From Leptospira meyeri (GTDB lineage: Bacteria; Spirochaetota; Leptospiria; Leptospirales; Leptospiraceae), in assembly GCF_004368965.1 (NCBI RefSeq), contig NZ_SORO01000001.1, positions 1,830,001-1,894,000 of the forward strand: a DNA stretch of 64,000 nt, in the 5' to 3' direction. Within the stretch, counting starts at the first letter, position 1. Every line of letters starts with the position of its first letter. Of this stretch, positions 19,946 through 29,266 are shown piece after piece. Made by a program: the position numbers and the translations under genes. The notes below the pieces were generated by a model. That model had not been told where the DNA came from. It worked only from the letters and a program-made list of their open reading frames with translations, and did no database searches.

Positions 19946-20281
19946 ATGGAATATACAGAATCAAAATTCGACGGTATTGTTGTTCTGAAATTATTCGGCA
20001 ACTTAGATATGTTAAATGCCGGCATACTGAAAGAACGGATCAAAGAATCTGCTTCACAAGAGGAACACCGATTTATCTTCGATTTGGAAGGCGTTAGCTT
20101 TATTGATTCTTCTGGATTTGGCCTGATCATGTCGCTAAATGATAAATTGACCGAGTTAGGTGGTGGACTAAGAATTGTTAACGTTTCAAAGACCATTCGA
20201 CAAATCTTTCGAATTTCAAAAATCTCTTCCGTCATTCAAATTTTTGAAAGCACGGAAGATGCAATCAATTCTTTCAGATAA
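19946..20281 (+). CDS. STAS-domain anti-sigma factor antagonist
   Basis: 111 residues, a complete SpoIIAA/RsbV-like STAS domain. The phosphorylation loop FIDSSGFGLIMSLN contains Ser55/Ser56. Such proteins bind an anti-sigma kinase when dephosphorylated and release it when phosphorylated. The stop lies 1 base from the end of the convergent SpoIIE-type phosphatase gene, which would be its natural activator. No RsbW-type kinase is in the window. Confidence 0.9.
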   Translation: MEYTESKFDGIVVLKLFGNLDMLNAGILKERIKESASQEEHRFIFDLEGVSFIDSSGFGLIMSLNDKLTELGGGLRIVNVSKTIRQIFRISKISSVIQIFESTEDAINSFR

Positions 20282-20282
20282 G

Positions 20283-22679
20283 CTAACTGACTGAAGTCGC
20301 CACCATTTTCTTCCAAAAGTTTTTTAATTTCAGCAATTTTGGATTTTCGGGAGCCATTTCTTGCAAAGCCAACAACACTTCTTTGGATCGTTCAATGTCC
20401 CTGCGATGCATAAGTATCTCTGCAAGCAACAAAAGGTTATTAAAATTTTTCGGATCTCTGAATCGAAGTCTTTCCGCAAAGTCTGTCGCTAAAATAAAAT
20501 CTCTTCTTTGTTTATGTGCATAGGCAATGTAAAACAAAAAGTCGGTATCTCCTGGATTTAATTGCAGATATCGATTCGCTAACTCAATGGCTTTTTCATA
20601 ATCCTTAGACTTCATGTACAACTTAGAAAGTTCTCTTAAACAATAAAGATCATCTGGCTCCGAATCCAATGCCAATTCTAAGGCAAAGATTGCATTATTC
20701 CATTCACCATCTCGATACGACTGAATTCCTTCACCTAACATTCGATAATACACATTTGGCTTTGTTGATTCTTTAGCAGCGTATGCGACTTCTTCCAAAA
20801 AGGCAATTCTCATCAAACTCAAGTCATCCGTGAGATCTCCAAATTGTAACATTGCTTTGCAAATCAGATTTAAATCTCCACCACCTTCAGTAACGTGCCG
20901 TAAAAATACAGTTTCGTCGTCATTGATAAGCCGATTTCCTCCCGATTGTCCAACAAATAAATCATCCCGCCCATCCGATCCCAATATCAAAACGTCACCA
21001 GGCCGCAAAGGATAAATTTGAATGACAACCTCATCACCACTCATTTCCGTAAAACCAATCTTTCTCAGAGAATGTTCATTTTCAAGGAAACTTGCATTTC
21101 CATCTCTATACAAAACAATCCAAGGATGTTCAGCATTAATGTAGTATAACGTACCTGTTTCCTCATCAACTAACCCTAAGATTGCGGAAAGTAACATATG
21201 GCCATCAAAACTAATGAAAACGTTATGTACTTCCTGAAAACACTCTTTTAGCCATCGCTCAGGATGTCGATCCTGCATATACCTTAGTTTCTGTGTTCGG
21301 GTGATGATAGATTTGAAAACTGTTCCCATCACAAGAGCACCACCTGCACCTTGGATCGACTTACCCATTGCATCTGCGTTTAAAAAGACTGTATATTTTT
21401 TACCCATTAAGAAAATGGAGTCAGAAACAGAAAGATCTCCTCCAATTTCAGATTGTTTATTTCTGAATTTGAACTGTTTCATTTGTCTTTCAAAAATTTT
21501 GATGGAAACAGTTTCAGATTTAGAGAAAGTACCACGCAGGGGTTTAATCAATAAAGAAGTTAAAAAATAATCACCATCTTGTTTGTCTTGGAGTTTTTGC
21601 ATTTCGGACAAAGTTTCATTTAATTCTCGGGTTCTTTGGTTTACCATTTCTTCTAAATGGTTTTGGTGTTCCGATAATTCTTCTTTCATTTCAACAAAAA
21701 CTCTTCCCATTTGTCCAATTTCATCACTTCGATGAGTTGGCAGAGTTTCCGGTTTCCACTGGTCTAAATCAACCATGGCAGTTGTAAGTAATTTTATTGC
21801 CTCAACCATATCCCGAGAAAACAAAAAGGAAATTAGAAATATGACACCACATAATATAAGTGAGGCGACAACAAAAAAAGACCAAATTTTCCATGTTTTC
21901 GATTCAACTTCATTTTCATCAATCATCACATGAAAGACCAATTGTTTAACAGATTCTGAATTTCCTACATATGGAATTTTAACTAAATAATAAGGTTTAC
22001 TCTGAAAATGAAATCTTTGTTCTTCCAATAACAAATTTGGTTTTTCATTCATCACCATACGAATCATATCTGATCCGATGGTTTTAACCTTCCCTTCTTG
22101 AAAAATTGCCAAGTGAATGCGATTGTCTTTCGAAATGGTTTTCGTAAAATTATCATCGACAACTTGTCCAATAAGAATGGTTCCACGCCCAAACAAAGGT
22201 GCAGCCAATCGAAATCCTAGACCACTATGTCCATCTTCTAATGCCGCAGTTGATTGTCCGTTGAGAGCATTACGAATGATAGGTTGGTTTTTTTTATCAT
22301 CTCCAAAATCTTTTGGACGATGAACACGAAACAATACCTTTCCCTGGTTGTCGCCAATTTCGAAAATCGAAAGGCCATATCTTTTTAAAATTTGTTGCAG
22401 ATAAGGAAGTTCTCTAGAAAGGACGTTTCGATCAGCAATCCCTCTTTCCAAAATTCCCCTTGTTTGAGAGTTAAATGTAATTTCTTCCAATAACAAACGC
22501 AGTTTTTCTTCTTTGAATTCCAGTTCCCTTTGAAAATTGCGAGATAGATCCTCCGCTCGCTGAGTTTGCGGTATATTTTTTACCGATTGCAATAGGTAGG
22601 CAAAACTGGTAGTGAGAGCAATTACAAGAAGAATTTGACTCACACTCAATATTAATAAGAATTTGTAACGGATGCTCAT
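20283..22679 (-). CDS. Membrane sensor with HAMP, SpoIIE-type PP2C phosphatase and TPR tail
   Basis: 798 residues. One transmembrane helix at 9-31, a Cache-like extracytoplasmic domain, a second helix near 265-287, then HAMP and coiled-coil (LEEMVNQRTRELNETLSEMQ). The PP2C/SpoIIE core shows GGDLSVSD, NADAMGKSIQGAGGA, YYINAEHPW and the metal-binding GSDGRDD...TDDLSLM. The last about 130 residues are TPRs (NDAIF/ELANRYLQLNPGDTDF type). It should dephosphorylate a STAS protein on a periplasmic cue, and a STAS gene lies head-on 1 base away. Residues from coiled-coil to TPR closely match the protein at 58916-61477. Confidence 0.9.
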   Translation of the reverse strand: MSIRYKFLLILSVSQILLVIALTTSFAYLLQSVKNIPQTQRAEDLSRNFQRELEFKEEKLRLLLEEITFNSQTRGILERGIADRNVLSRELPYLQQILKRYGLSIFEIGDNQGKVLFRVHRPKDFGDDKKNQPIIRNALNGQSTAALEDGHSGLGFRLAAPLFGRGTILIGQVVDDNFTKTISKDNRIHLAIFQEGKVKTIGSDMIRMVMNEKPNLLLEEQRFHFQSKPYYLVKIPYVGNSESVKQLVFHVMIDENEVESKTWKIWSFFVVASLILCGVIFLISFLFSRDMVEAIKLLTTAMVDLDQWKPETLPTHRSDEIGQMGRVFVEMKEELSEHQNHLEEMVNQRTRELNETLSEMQKLQDKQDGDYFLTSLLIKPLRGTFSKSETVSIKIFERQMKQFKFRNKQSEIGGDLSVSDSIFLMGKKYTVFLNADAMGKSIQGAGGALVMGTVFKSIITRTQKLRYMQDRHPERWLKECFQEVHNVFISFDGHMLLSAILGLVDEETGTLYYINAEHPWIVLYRDGNASFLENEHSLRKIGFTEMSGDEVVIQIYPLRPGDVLILGSDGRDDLFVGQSGGNRLINDDETVFLRHVTEGGGDLNLICKAMLQFGDLTDDLSLMRIAFLEEVAYAAKESTKPNVYYRMLGEGIQSYRDGEWNNAIFALELALDSEPDDLYCLRELSKLYMKSKDYEKAIELANRYLQLNPGDTDFLFYIAYAHKQRRDFILATDFAERLRFRDPKNFNNLLLLAEILMHRRDIERSKEVLLALQEMAPENPKLLKLKNFWKKMVATSVS

Positions 22680-22763
22680 AGAAAACTACGTGAATCTTCT
22701 CAGTTTTGAGTTACAATCAAATGACATTCCCTTGAAGGAAATGTATCATCCGGAAAAATTCAG

Positions 22764-23960
22764 ATGAAACCAAACGCTTTTTTATTTTTTCTGATTATCC
22801 TTGTTTTAATTGTATATTATACTTTTGAATACATCCTACATAATAGAACCATAAAAAAATTCAAACACCGCATCCATGTAAACGGAACTAGAGGAAAGTC
22901 AAGTGTAACAAGACTCATACGAGCAGGTCTTAGTGCAACAGGAATGTCTGTTTTTGCAAAAACAACGGGAACAATGGCTCGTATGATTTTTCCAGACGGA
23001 ACAGAAGAATCTATATCTCGATTTGGAAAACCTTCCATTTTAGAACAAATTAAAATTCTAAAAAAGGCAGAGCGAAGAGAAGCTGAAATAGTCGTTTTAG
23101 AATGTATGGCTTTAGAACCTCGTTATCAATGGGCAAGTGAAGGTCAGATATTAAAATCTGACATTGGAGTGATTACCAATATCAGAGAAGACCATTTAGA
23201 AGTGATGGGTCCCGAATTATCTGATGTCGCCAAATCATTGCTATCTGCCTGCCCCATCAACGGCACACTCATTACTGGCCCAACAGATTTTGAATCATTT
23301 ATTCTTGAAGTATGTGAAGATCGAAAATCAAAAGCAATTTTATTAAAAGATCAAAATATTCAATCAATTACCGACGAAGAGATGGCAAAATTTTCCTACT
23401 GGGAACACAAAGAAAATGTTTCTGTCGCCCTAAAGGTCTGTGAGTTATTAGGTGTTAGCCGACAAAATGCTTTGGAAGCAATGTGGAAAGTCAATCCAGA
23501 CCCTGGCGCATTCTCTGTCTCCCCAATTCACTTTTTTGGAAAAGAATTTATCTATGCGAATGCAATGGCAGCCAATGACCCCGATAGCACAAAACTAATT
23601 TGGTCATCTGTAATTGAACGATTTCCACAATATAACAAACGCTACATTTTATTCCACACAAGAGAGGATAGACCGGAAAGAAGTCGCCAACTCGCAAAAG
23701 AATTTTCTCATTGGGAAGGATATGATGCAGTCATATTAATCGGAACATCCACTTCCCTAGCATTTAAATATTTAAAAACATATTCCAAAAAAGATATTCC
23801 GATTTTTGTTTGGGAACATTTAAGTTTAGATGGAATTTTTGAATCTTTACTTTCTATTCTACCAAAACAATCATTGGTTTTTGGAATCGGAAATATCGTT
23901 GGTCTAGGAATGGACTTATCATTATATTTAAAAAACAGGTCGGAACATACGAATGAATGA
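22764..23960 (+). CDS. pgsB: Poly-gamma-glutamate synthase subunit PgsB/CapB
   Basis: 398 residues. One N-terminal helix (FLFFLIILVLIVYYTFEYIL) is followed by the Mur-ligase-like ATPase: P-loop HVNGTRGKSSVTRLI near 38-52, then TTGTMARMIFPDG, LECMALEPRYQ, ITNIREDHLEVMG and RPERSRQLA. These are characteristic CapB/PgsB segments. The enzyme joins glutamates through gamma linkages at the membrane using ATP. It overlaps pgsC by 8 bases and heads a five-gene plus-strand run. The gene is divergent from the SpoIIE-TPR phosphatase across 84 bases. Confidence 0.93.
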   Translation: MKPNAFLFFLIILVLIVYYTFEYILHNRTIKKFKHRIHVNGTRGKSSVTRLIRAGLSATGMSVFAKTTGTMARMIFPDGTEESISRFGKPSILEQIKILKKAERREAEIVVLECMALEPRYQWASEGQILKSDIGVITNIREDHLEVMGPELSDVAKSLLSACPINGTLITGPTDFESFILEVCEDRKSKAILLKDQNIQSITDEEMAKFSYWEHKENVSVALKVCELLGVSRQNALEAMWKVNPDPGAFSVSPIHFFGKEFIYANAMAANDPDSTKLIWSSVIERFPQYNKRYILFHTREDRPERSRQLAKEFSHWEGYDAVILIGTSTSLAFKYLKTYSKKDIPIFVWEHLSLDGIFESLLSILPKQSLVFGIGNIVGLGMDLSLYLKNRSEHTNE

Positions 23961-24417
23961 AATTCTTCCTCTTTCCATCGGACTCAGTCTTGTTGTTAGT
24001 TTAATATTTTCCGAATTGTTTGGGATTCTTGGAACGGGTCTTGTTGTTCCCGGTTATTTAGCAATTTCGCTAAATCATCCAAAAAATATTGTTCTTACGT
24101 TTTTGATAGCGCTTCTATCATATATATGTGTTGAAATACTATCTAACTTTTTATTAATTTTTGGCAAAAGAAAGATCGTTTTTATACTGTTATTTGGTTA
24201 TTTTTTCGGTTACCTTTTGAATTATCAAATCTTACCTGATATTGATATTGGATATCTCTCCGAAGTAAGGGGAATTGGATTTATCATTCCTGGATTAATT
24301 GCAGTCTGGTATGAAAGACAAGGTGTTTTAGAAACAACTTCCGTTCTAATACTTGCTTCCATATTTGTAAAAATCCTCCTTATTTTTCTTTTAGGCACAG
24401 AGTTAGAAACATTATGA
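23953..24417 (+). CDS. pgsC: Poly-gamma-glutamate synthase subunit PgsC/CapC
   Basis: 154 residues, the usual CapC length. It is nearly all membrane-embedded, with four or five helices and the conserved segments LFGILGTGLVVPGYLAISLN and GIGFIIPGLIAVWYERQG. PgsC partners with PgsB in the synthase and may help move the polymer. Both ends overlap neighbours (8 bases with pgsB, 4 with the next gene), which implies fixed stoichiometry. Confidence 0.93.
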   Translation: MNEILPLSIGLSLVVSLIFSELFGILGTGLVVPGYLAISLNHPKNIVLTFLIALLSYICVEILSNFLLIFGKRKIVFILLFGYFFGYLLNYQILPDIDIGYLSEVRGIGFIIPGLIAVWYERQGVLETTSVLILASIFVKILLIFLLGTELETL

Positions 24418-25547
24418 TGACTAAAATTTATTGGTCTCCATGGAAACATTCCCGCATTGCTCTTTTTCTACTGGCAATACTTGGAATTTTGGGACTTCTT
24501 TTAATCGAAACTTGCAAAGTAAAAAAAGAACAATCTTATTTCAAAAAGAAACTCCATGCGGCAAAACTTGCAGAACGTGGATTTCAAATTTTAAAACCAG
24601 AACTTCTTAAACATAAAAAACCTGATTACAAAGAATTAGATCCAACCAATTCGGGATTGATTGGGGAATTTCTTACACCAGTTACAAGTAACAGTGGATC
24701 ATTATCTGCAAAACAAACGTCGATCAATCCAAACTTTGCAGCAGTAATGGTTCAATTTCTAAAAAAAGCAAAATTAGAAGAAGGTGATACTGTCGCGGTT
24801 GCGGTTTCAGGATCTTTTCCAGCACTGAACATCTGTTTGTTTGCAGCACTTGATACATTAAAACTAAGACCAATTATTATATCGAGTGCTTCTGCATCTC
24901 AATTCGGTGCAAACCACCCGCAAATGCTTTGGTTAGATATGGAAAAAGAACTTGTTACATCAGGAATTTTTTCCTTTCGTTCCAGTTATTCATCGCTAGG
25001 CGGTATCCAAGACAAAGCCATGGGAATATCAAAAGAAGGAAAAGAGTATTTACACCGTGCGTTGCAAAGAAACCAAGTAAAATTATTAGATCCTATTCAT
25101 TTTGATGATTCTATTGAGAAAAGAATGAAATTGTATGATGAGTTATCTCAAAATAAACCAATCAAACTATTCATTAATGTTGGTGGGGGTACAACCATAC
25201 TCGGAACAAGTCTTGGAAAACAAGTTTTCAAAAATGGTTTGATTACAAATTTACCGGAAGAAATCCACATCCCGAACTCCGTAATCAAGTCCTTTTTAGA
25301 AAGGGAAATTCCAGTAATCAATTTCATTCAAATTGAATCGCTCGCGCGGAAATTTGGTCTTCCCCAAACCCCCAAAAAAATCCCAAAACCTGGAGAAGGT
25401 AGGGTTTTTTATTCAGAAGAATATAGTCCCTTACTTTATGTTTCCGTTTTCCTTTTTCTCCTAGTAGGATTGTATGGTGTAACGAGGCTCGGCTGGGGTG
25501 AAAATGAAGAAGATCGGCACCTTCCCAAATCCCTACGTGCCCGCTGA
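24414..25547 (+). CDS. pgsW: Poly-gamma-glutamate system protein (PgsW-like)
   Basis: 377 residues. An N-terminal helix (IALFLLAILGILGLLLIE) and a C-terminal helix (LLYVSVFLFLLVGLYGV) flank a soluble domain with glycine-rich motifs VAVAVSGSFPALNICLFAAL and LFINVGGGTTILGTSLG. A protein of this build directly after pgsBC is known as the PgsW family; its role is not established. The first M may be residue 1 or 2. In the classical Bacillus cluster this place belongs to the CapA/PgsA metallophosphatase-like protein, which this is not. Confidence 0.8.
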   Translation: MMTKIYWSPWKHSRIALFLLAILGILGLLLIETCKVKKEQSYFKKKLHAAKLAERGFQILKPELLKHKKPDYKELDPTNSGLIGEFLTPVTSNSGSLSAKQTSINPNFAAVMVQFLKKAKLEEGDTVAVAVSGSFPALNICLFAALDTLKLRPIIISSASASQFGANHPQMLWLDMEKELVTSGIFSFRSSYSSLGGIQDKAMGISKEGKEYLHRALQRNQVKLLDPIHFDDSIEKRMKLYDELSQNKPIKLFINVGGGTTILGTSLGKQVFKNGLITNLPEEIHIPNSVIKSFLEREIPVINFIQIESLARKFGLPQTPKKIPKPGEGRVFYSEEYSPLLYVSVFLFLLVGLYGVTRLGWGENEEDRHLPKSLRAR

Positions 25548-25554
25548 GGTTTTT

Positions 25555-25743
25555 ATGGCGAAAATCATTGTCCTTTCGATTCTACTTTTTTTGGTTCTAC
25601 GTTGGATCAGTCGGCTTCTCATTTTGCCGGCAAAAATTGCCGAAGAATTTGGAAACAAACAGAGGGAGGAGAAGTCTTATCAGTCCCCTTGGATCCAATC
25701 TAAGGAAAAGGACATTTCGGATCGTGGAAAAATTGTAGACTGA
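25555..25743 (+). CDS. Small single-span membrane protein downstream of the pgs genes
   Basis: 62 residues from ATG 25555, 7 bases after the pgsW-like stop. An in-frame ATG at 25498 would overlap that gene by 50 bases, so it is less likely. One transmembrane helix (IIVLSILLFLVLRWISRLL) leads to a polar tail (KIAEEFGNKQREE). It recalls PgsE/CapE, a small protein of Bacillus pgs clusters, only in size and position; sequence similarity cannot be shown here. Confidence 0.6.
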   Translation: MAKIIVLSILLFLVLRWISRLLILPAKIAEEFGNKQREEKSYQSPWIQSKEKDISDRGKIVD

Positions 25744-25759
25744 GTTTCGAATTCCTACC

Positions 25760-26338
25760 ATGCGATTTCGAAATTTTGTCGAAAATGAAACTAAGATGAG
25801 ACAGAATTCGGTCCCCAATGCCATCATTCGGATTTTTTCCAAACGCATTTTTGCCTTCCTACCTATCCTCTTTACAATCACCCTCATCCAATGCGGTGTT
25901 CCCAAAGGTGAATTCGGATGGACAACAACGAAAATGGAAGAAATGGATATTTTGGAAAAACACATCCAAACCATTACCGATTATAAAATGATGAGAGATG
26001 ATCTAATATTCTCTCCGACCGATACAATTCATTTTGTTTACCAATTCTCAAGAAATCCAGGTTTAGAAACAGATTTTTACATCTCACTCAATCGCTATGA
26101 ACTAGATTACGTAGAAATTGATATCAAAAAGAAAAGGGTAGAACCTGATTCCTTGGCGATAAGAGATGAATTTTCTCTTTTACGAACGGGTGATTATTTA
26201 ATTAAAATTGTTTGTGAAGGTGATACTGTTGACGAAGTAAAATTTCGCATATTGCCAGATGAAGGTTACACACAAGAAAATCTAGAACAAGAGTTAGCCG
26301 GAGATCAAACAGATGAAATTATTAAATACTCTCGCTGA
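25760..26338 (+). CDS. Putative lipoprotein, function unknown
   Basis: 192 residues from ATG 25760, or 180 from the ATG at 25796, which gives a tidier leader. A hydrophobic stretch ends in a lipobox (TLIQC). The mature part has strand-rich segments (DTIHFVYQFSR, DFYISLNRYELDYVEIDIKKK) resembling a small immunoglobulin-like or beta-sandwich domain. It starts 16 bases after the previous gene in the pgs run, so a role in polymer export or anchoring is possible but only inferred. Its last 17 bases overlap the convergent TPR gene. Confidence 0.7.
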   Translation: MRFRNFVENETKMRQNSVPNAIIRIFSKRIFAFLPILFTITLIQCGVPKGEFGWTTTKMEEMDILEKHIQTITDYKMMRDDLIFSPTDTIHFVYQFSRNPGLETDFYISLNRYELDYVEIDIKKKRVEPDSLAIRDEFSLLRTGDYLIKIVCEGDTVDEVKFRILPDEGYTQENLEQELAGDQTDEIIKYSR

Positions 26339-28472
26339 TAGGTGGCTGAATATTTCCTGTTTCTAAAATACGTTTAACACGTTCCAATTCTTTTAGAGCC
26401 ACTCGAATGTCGGTTTCCCCTCCCTCTTTGATAATGAATTCATAGTGCTCCTTTGCTTTCGCGAAGTCTCTTGACTCTTCAGCCAAAACACCTAAACGAA
26501 ACAATATTTTAATCAAAGGGATCTTTTTTCTTTTTGTTTCTAATACGCGAATGACGGCTTCTTGGTCTTCAATTTTTAAATCCATTAAACGATATTGCGA
26601 GAGGATATCATCCAAAGTAGTCACCATCAAATCTTTTTTAAGATTTTGTTTTTTCTCGACTAAGTCTTTTAGTTCACTTTCAGCTAAAATCAATTTTTGA
26701 TCTAACTTTTTCCATTGAGCAAATGAAATATTAAGTTTGTTACGTTCCTGTTCATTCCGTTTATGCTTTTTATCTTTTTTGCTAAGATAATAATAAGCGA
26801 TTGATTCTAATTCGGTAAGGCCTGTATCTACATCCAATGCAGGGTTCCAATCTTTACTATTTCGTTCTAACCAATACTCTAAAAAAGATGCCGCACGATC
26901 CGGATCTCCAATTTGAGAGTTAAAAAAAACTCCAATTTCATAGGAAACTCTGGTTTTCTCAGGAGAATCCGGGGATAAATTAAAATATTTATCATAATAC
27001 AGACCAGCAATGATATTTCGCTTTAAGTCAGCATTAATCGTAGCCAAACGAAGATTTGATTTGATAATTTTTTCTTTTTCATCCTCAGATGGATTTTGTT
27101 TTTTTAAAAGTTCAGTCAAACCCTTTTCATAAAAATCTGCGGCCCTATCCTTTTTACCGTCTTGTCGGTATTGTTCCGCAATATCAGTTAAGACTAAAGG
27201 ATTTTCATTCCATAATCGGTAAGCTCTTTCTAAAATTAATTCATATGCAAAAAAATCAGTGTTTCTCTTATAATCGAACAAAACATATATTCCTTTCCCT
27301 GCGGTTCCAAGCTTATTTACAATTTTAAGTCTTTCCTTGTTATCATCTTCTAATTTTTTTACGACATTTGCAAATGCATACAAATCGCTGGATTCAACTT
27401 GTTTTCGTTGATTCAGATACGTCAAATAACGAAGGTTCACTGATTCATCATATTTTTGTTTAGCTGATTTTTTATTTTCTTCTGCTATTCGGACATCTTC
27501 TTTCCAGACCTTTGACTGAGGCATTAAATCAGATAAATTTTTTCCATCTCGTATCCAGTTACTTTCTTTAATATGAATCTCATCTTTTGTTTTTTTTAAT
27601 TTTTGTTCTGCCTGTTTCCATTCGTTAAATAAACGATCATGTTCCTTTGCAGAAGAAGCATCATAACCAAGTATATCTTCTTTTTGCCATTCCCCATTTC
27701 GAAATCCCTCTTCTGTCATTTCTAAAGGGTGATATCTAAAAGCTGCGAGATAATGACGTAAAGCAGGAGCAAATTTTTCAGACTCTACATATAACCTAGC
27801 AAGTCTTATATGTAGATTGTATAATACAGGTGAGTCACGAACTATATAGGATTCAGAATTTTTATGCGTACTTTGCCATAACAAAAGGCGAATGTCATTC
27901 ATCTCTGTTCGCGAATTATAAACATTACCTTTTTCTCGATCTTCCCAAATCCTTTTTTCTTCAATAAACTGACTATAATATCGTTTTAATAAACCTTCCG
28001 CCTCACGGATCTTAGTTTCTAAATTCTTCGGTCCAGATTCAACACCAACATCTACGGGAGTATCGGCTCCCGGAACGACAGGAACATCCTGCGCATTTGG
28101 GTCTAAGGCTTTCGGCTCTTCCCGGAGGGCAATCCCCGAATCCTCATCAATTGGGATCCGCTTTTCCGAATCTAAACTTTGGATTTCCTCTGCAGAGATG
28201 ACTTGCAACGGGGAAAGATAAAGTCCAGATAAGGGATTTCTCCGATCTTCTTCCCCCGCAGAAATATTCCTTGGCGCAAAAAGAACCAAAAGAATTAGAA
28301 AGAGAAATCCTATCACGAAGGAGAAAGATGGGAAAAAGCAACTGACTGAAAAAAGTAACTGACTTACCTTTTTCACCGAGTGAAAAAGTCCTCCAAGTTT
28401 CCAAAGAAATCCAGTTTCCGTCGTTTTGTTTTTGTTCCTACCCAGATCACCTGGGGCCCTGTCCTGTTGCAT
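26322..28472 (-). CDS. TPR protein with long coiled-coils and membrane anchor
   Basis: 716 residues from ATG 28472 (a TTG at 28526 is also in frame). One strong hydrophobic span (FVIGFLFLILLVLFA) near residues 50-65 is followed by an extracytoplasmic body. Repeated helical pairs of TPR type occur (LHIRLARLYVESEKFAPALRH, AADFYEKGLTELLKKQ, FRLGVLAEESRDFAKAKEHY) together with charged coiled-coils around 275-370 and 560-660. The function is unknown; large TPR proteins of this kind often scaffold envelope complexes. Its 3' end overlaps the convergent lipoprotein gene by 17 bases. Confidence 0.75.
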   Translation of the reverse strand: MQQDRAPGDLGRNKNKTTETGFLWKLGGLFHSVKKVSQLLFSVSCFFPSFSFVIGFLFLILLVLFAPRNISAGEEDRRNPLSGLYLSPLQVISAEEIQSLDSEKRIPIDEDSGIALREEPKALDPNAQDVPVVPGADTPVDVGVESGPKNLETKIREAEGLLKRYYSQFIEEKRIWEDREKGNVYNSRTEMNDIRLLLWQSTHKNSESYIVRDSPVLYNLHIRLARLYVESEKFAPALRHYLAAFRYHPLEMTEEGFRNGEWQKEDILGYDASSAKEHDRLFNEWKQAEQKLKKTKDEIHIKESNWIRDGKNLSDLMPQSKVWKEDVRIAEENKKSAKQKYDESVNLRYLTYLNQRKQVESSDLYAFANVVKKLEDDNKERLKIVNKLGTAGKGIYVLFDYKRNTDFFAYELILERAYRLWNENPLVLTDIAEQYRQDGKKDRAADFYEKGLTELLKKQNPSEDEKEKIIKSNLRLATINADLKRNIIAGLYYDKYFNLSPDSPEKTRVSYEIGVFFNSQIGDPDRAASFLEYWLERNSKDWNPALDVDTGLTELESIAYYYLSKKDKKHKRNEQERNKLNISFAQWKKLDQKLILAESELKDLVEKKQNLKKDLMVTTLDDILSQYRLMDLKIEDQEAVIRVLETKRKKIPLIKILFRLGVLAEESRDFAKAKEHYEFIIKEGGETDIRVALKELERVKRILETGNIQPPISESI

Positions 28473-28539
28473 CAATCGCCTAAATTTCCCTGGTCTTACT
28501 ATCGGCGAAAAATCAAATTTTAACAACCAAAAGGTGTTG

Positions 28540-28545
28540 TATAAT
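28540..28545 (+). promoter_or_regulatory. TATAAT -10 candidate for the nucleotidyltransferase gene
   Basis: A perfect TATAAT lies 53 bases before the preferred ATG at 28598. No good -35 is visible about 17 bases upstream. If transcription starts near 28552, the in-frame ATG at 28550 could not be used, which supports the later start. Confidence 0.4.
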
Positions 28546-28597
28546 TGGAATGACTGGCGTTCACTGTAGGCAATCTACCAGCAGAACTGGATTTCCT

Positions 28598-29266
28598 ATG
28601 TCAAAAAACATTGTCGAAAGGTATCTCGTCTTAAAAAACAAATACCGAAATTATGATACAAAATATGCCCTAAAACGTATGCAGGCCTTTCGACTTGCCA
28701 CCCAGGAATTGTCACGAAAAGGTTATGAGGTCGGATTGGAACTTTTGGGATCGATCAACTTTGGAATAGTCGATCCAACTTCCGACGTAGATTGTATTTT
28801 GCTTTTGGAGTGCGACTTACACAAAGATCAAAGTTGTTGTCCAAATCATTGCACCAATTTGTCTTTTGTTAAAACAGAAATTTCTAAATTCGTCTTAAAA
28901 AGGTTGGCTCCAGAAACATTTAACATTGATTATCTGGATACTATCAATCTCAAATATGTAGAAGAAAAAATTCGAACAGAATCTGTTCTTGGTGATGAAA
29001 CTTTATATTGTTTGTTGTTCTATCGAAACATTGGTAGGCCTGTCAATCGACCATTGTTTATTCCATTTTGTGATCAGTTAGAAGAAAACCATGATTTTGT
29101 GAAAGAAATTATGCCCTGGGCGGCCGTTGCCTTAGAAGGTTACCTAAATACCAACCAACATAGGATGTCTTTTAACAAATACAATGAAAGGATTAGAGCT
29201 CGTGGTCTTAGCCTACCAGAAGGATTACAACAAGAACTACAAGCTTATATGGAAGGAAAAACCTAA
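28598..29266 (+). CDS. Nucleotidyltransferase-fold protein
   Basis: 222 residues from ATG 28598 (another ATG at 28550 would add 16 residues). The DNA-polymerase-beta-like signature is visible: LLGSINFGIVDPTSDVDCIL near 46-65 gives GS followed by D-x-D, and a third acidic residue could be in FNIDYLD. A CCPNHC cluster lies near 77-82. The polypeptide then has an alpha-helical tail (PWAAVALEGYLN). Family members transfer nucleotides to RNA, proteins or small molecules; which one cannot be told. The gene stands alone, divergent from the TPR gene. Confidence 0.7.
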   Translation: MSKNIVERYLVLKNKYRNYDTKYALKRMQAFRLATQELSRKGYEVGLELLGSINFGIVDPTSDVDCILLLECDLHKDQSCCPNHCTNLSFVKTEISKFVLKRLAPETFNIDYLDTINLKYVEEKIRTESVLGDETLYCLLFYRNIGRPVNRPLFIPFCDQLEENHDFVKEIMPWAAVALEGYLNTNQHRMSFNKYNERIRARGLSLPEGLQQELQAYMEGKT

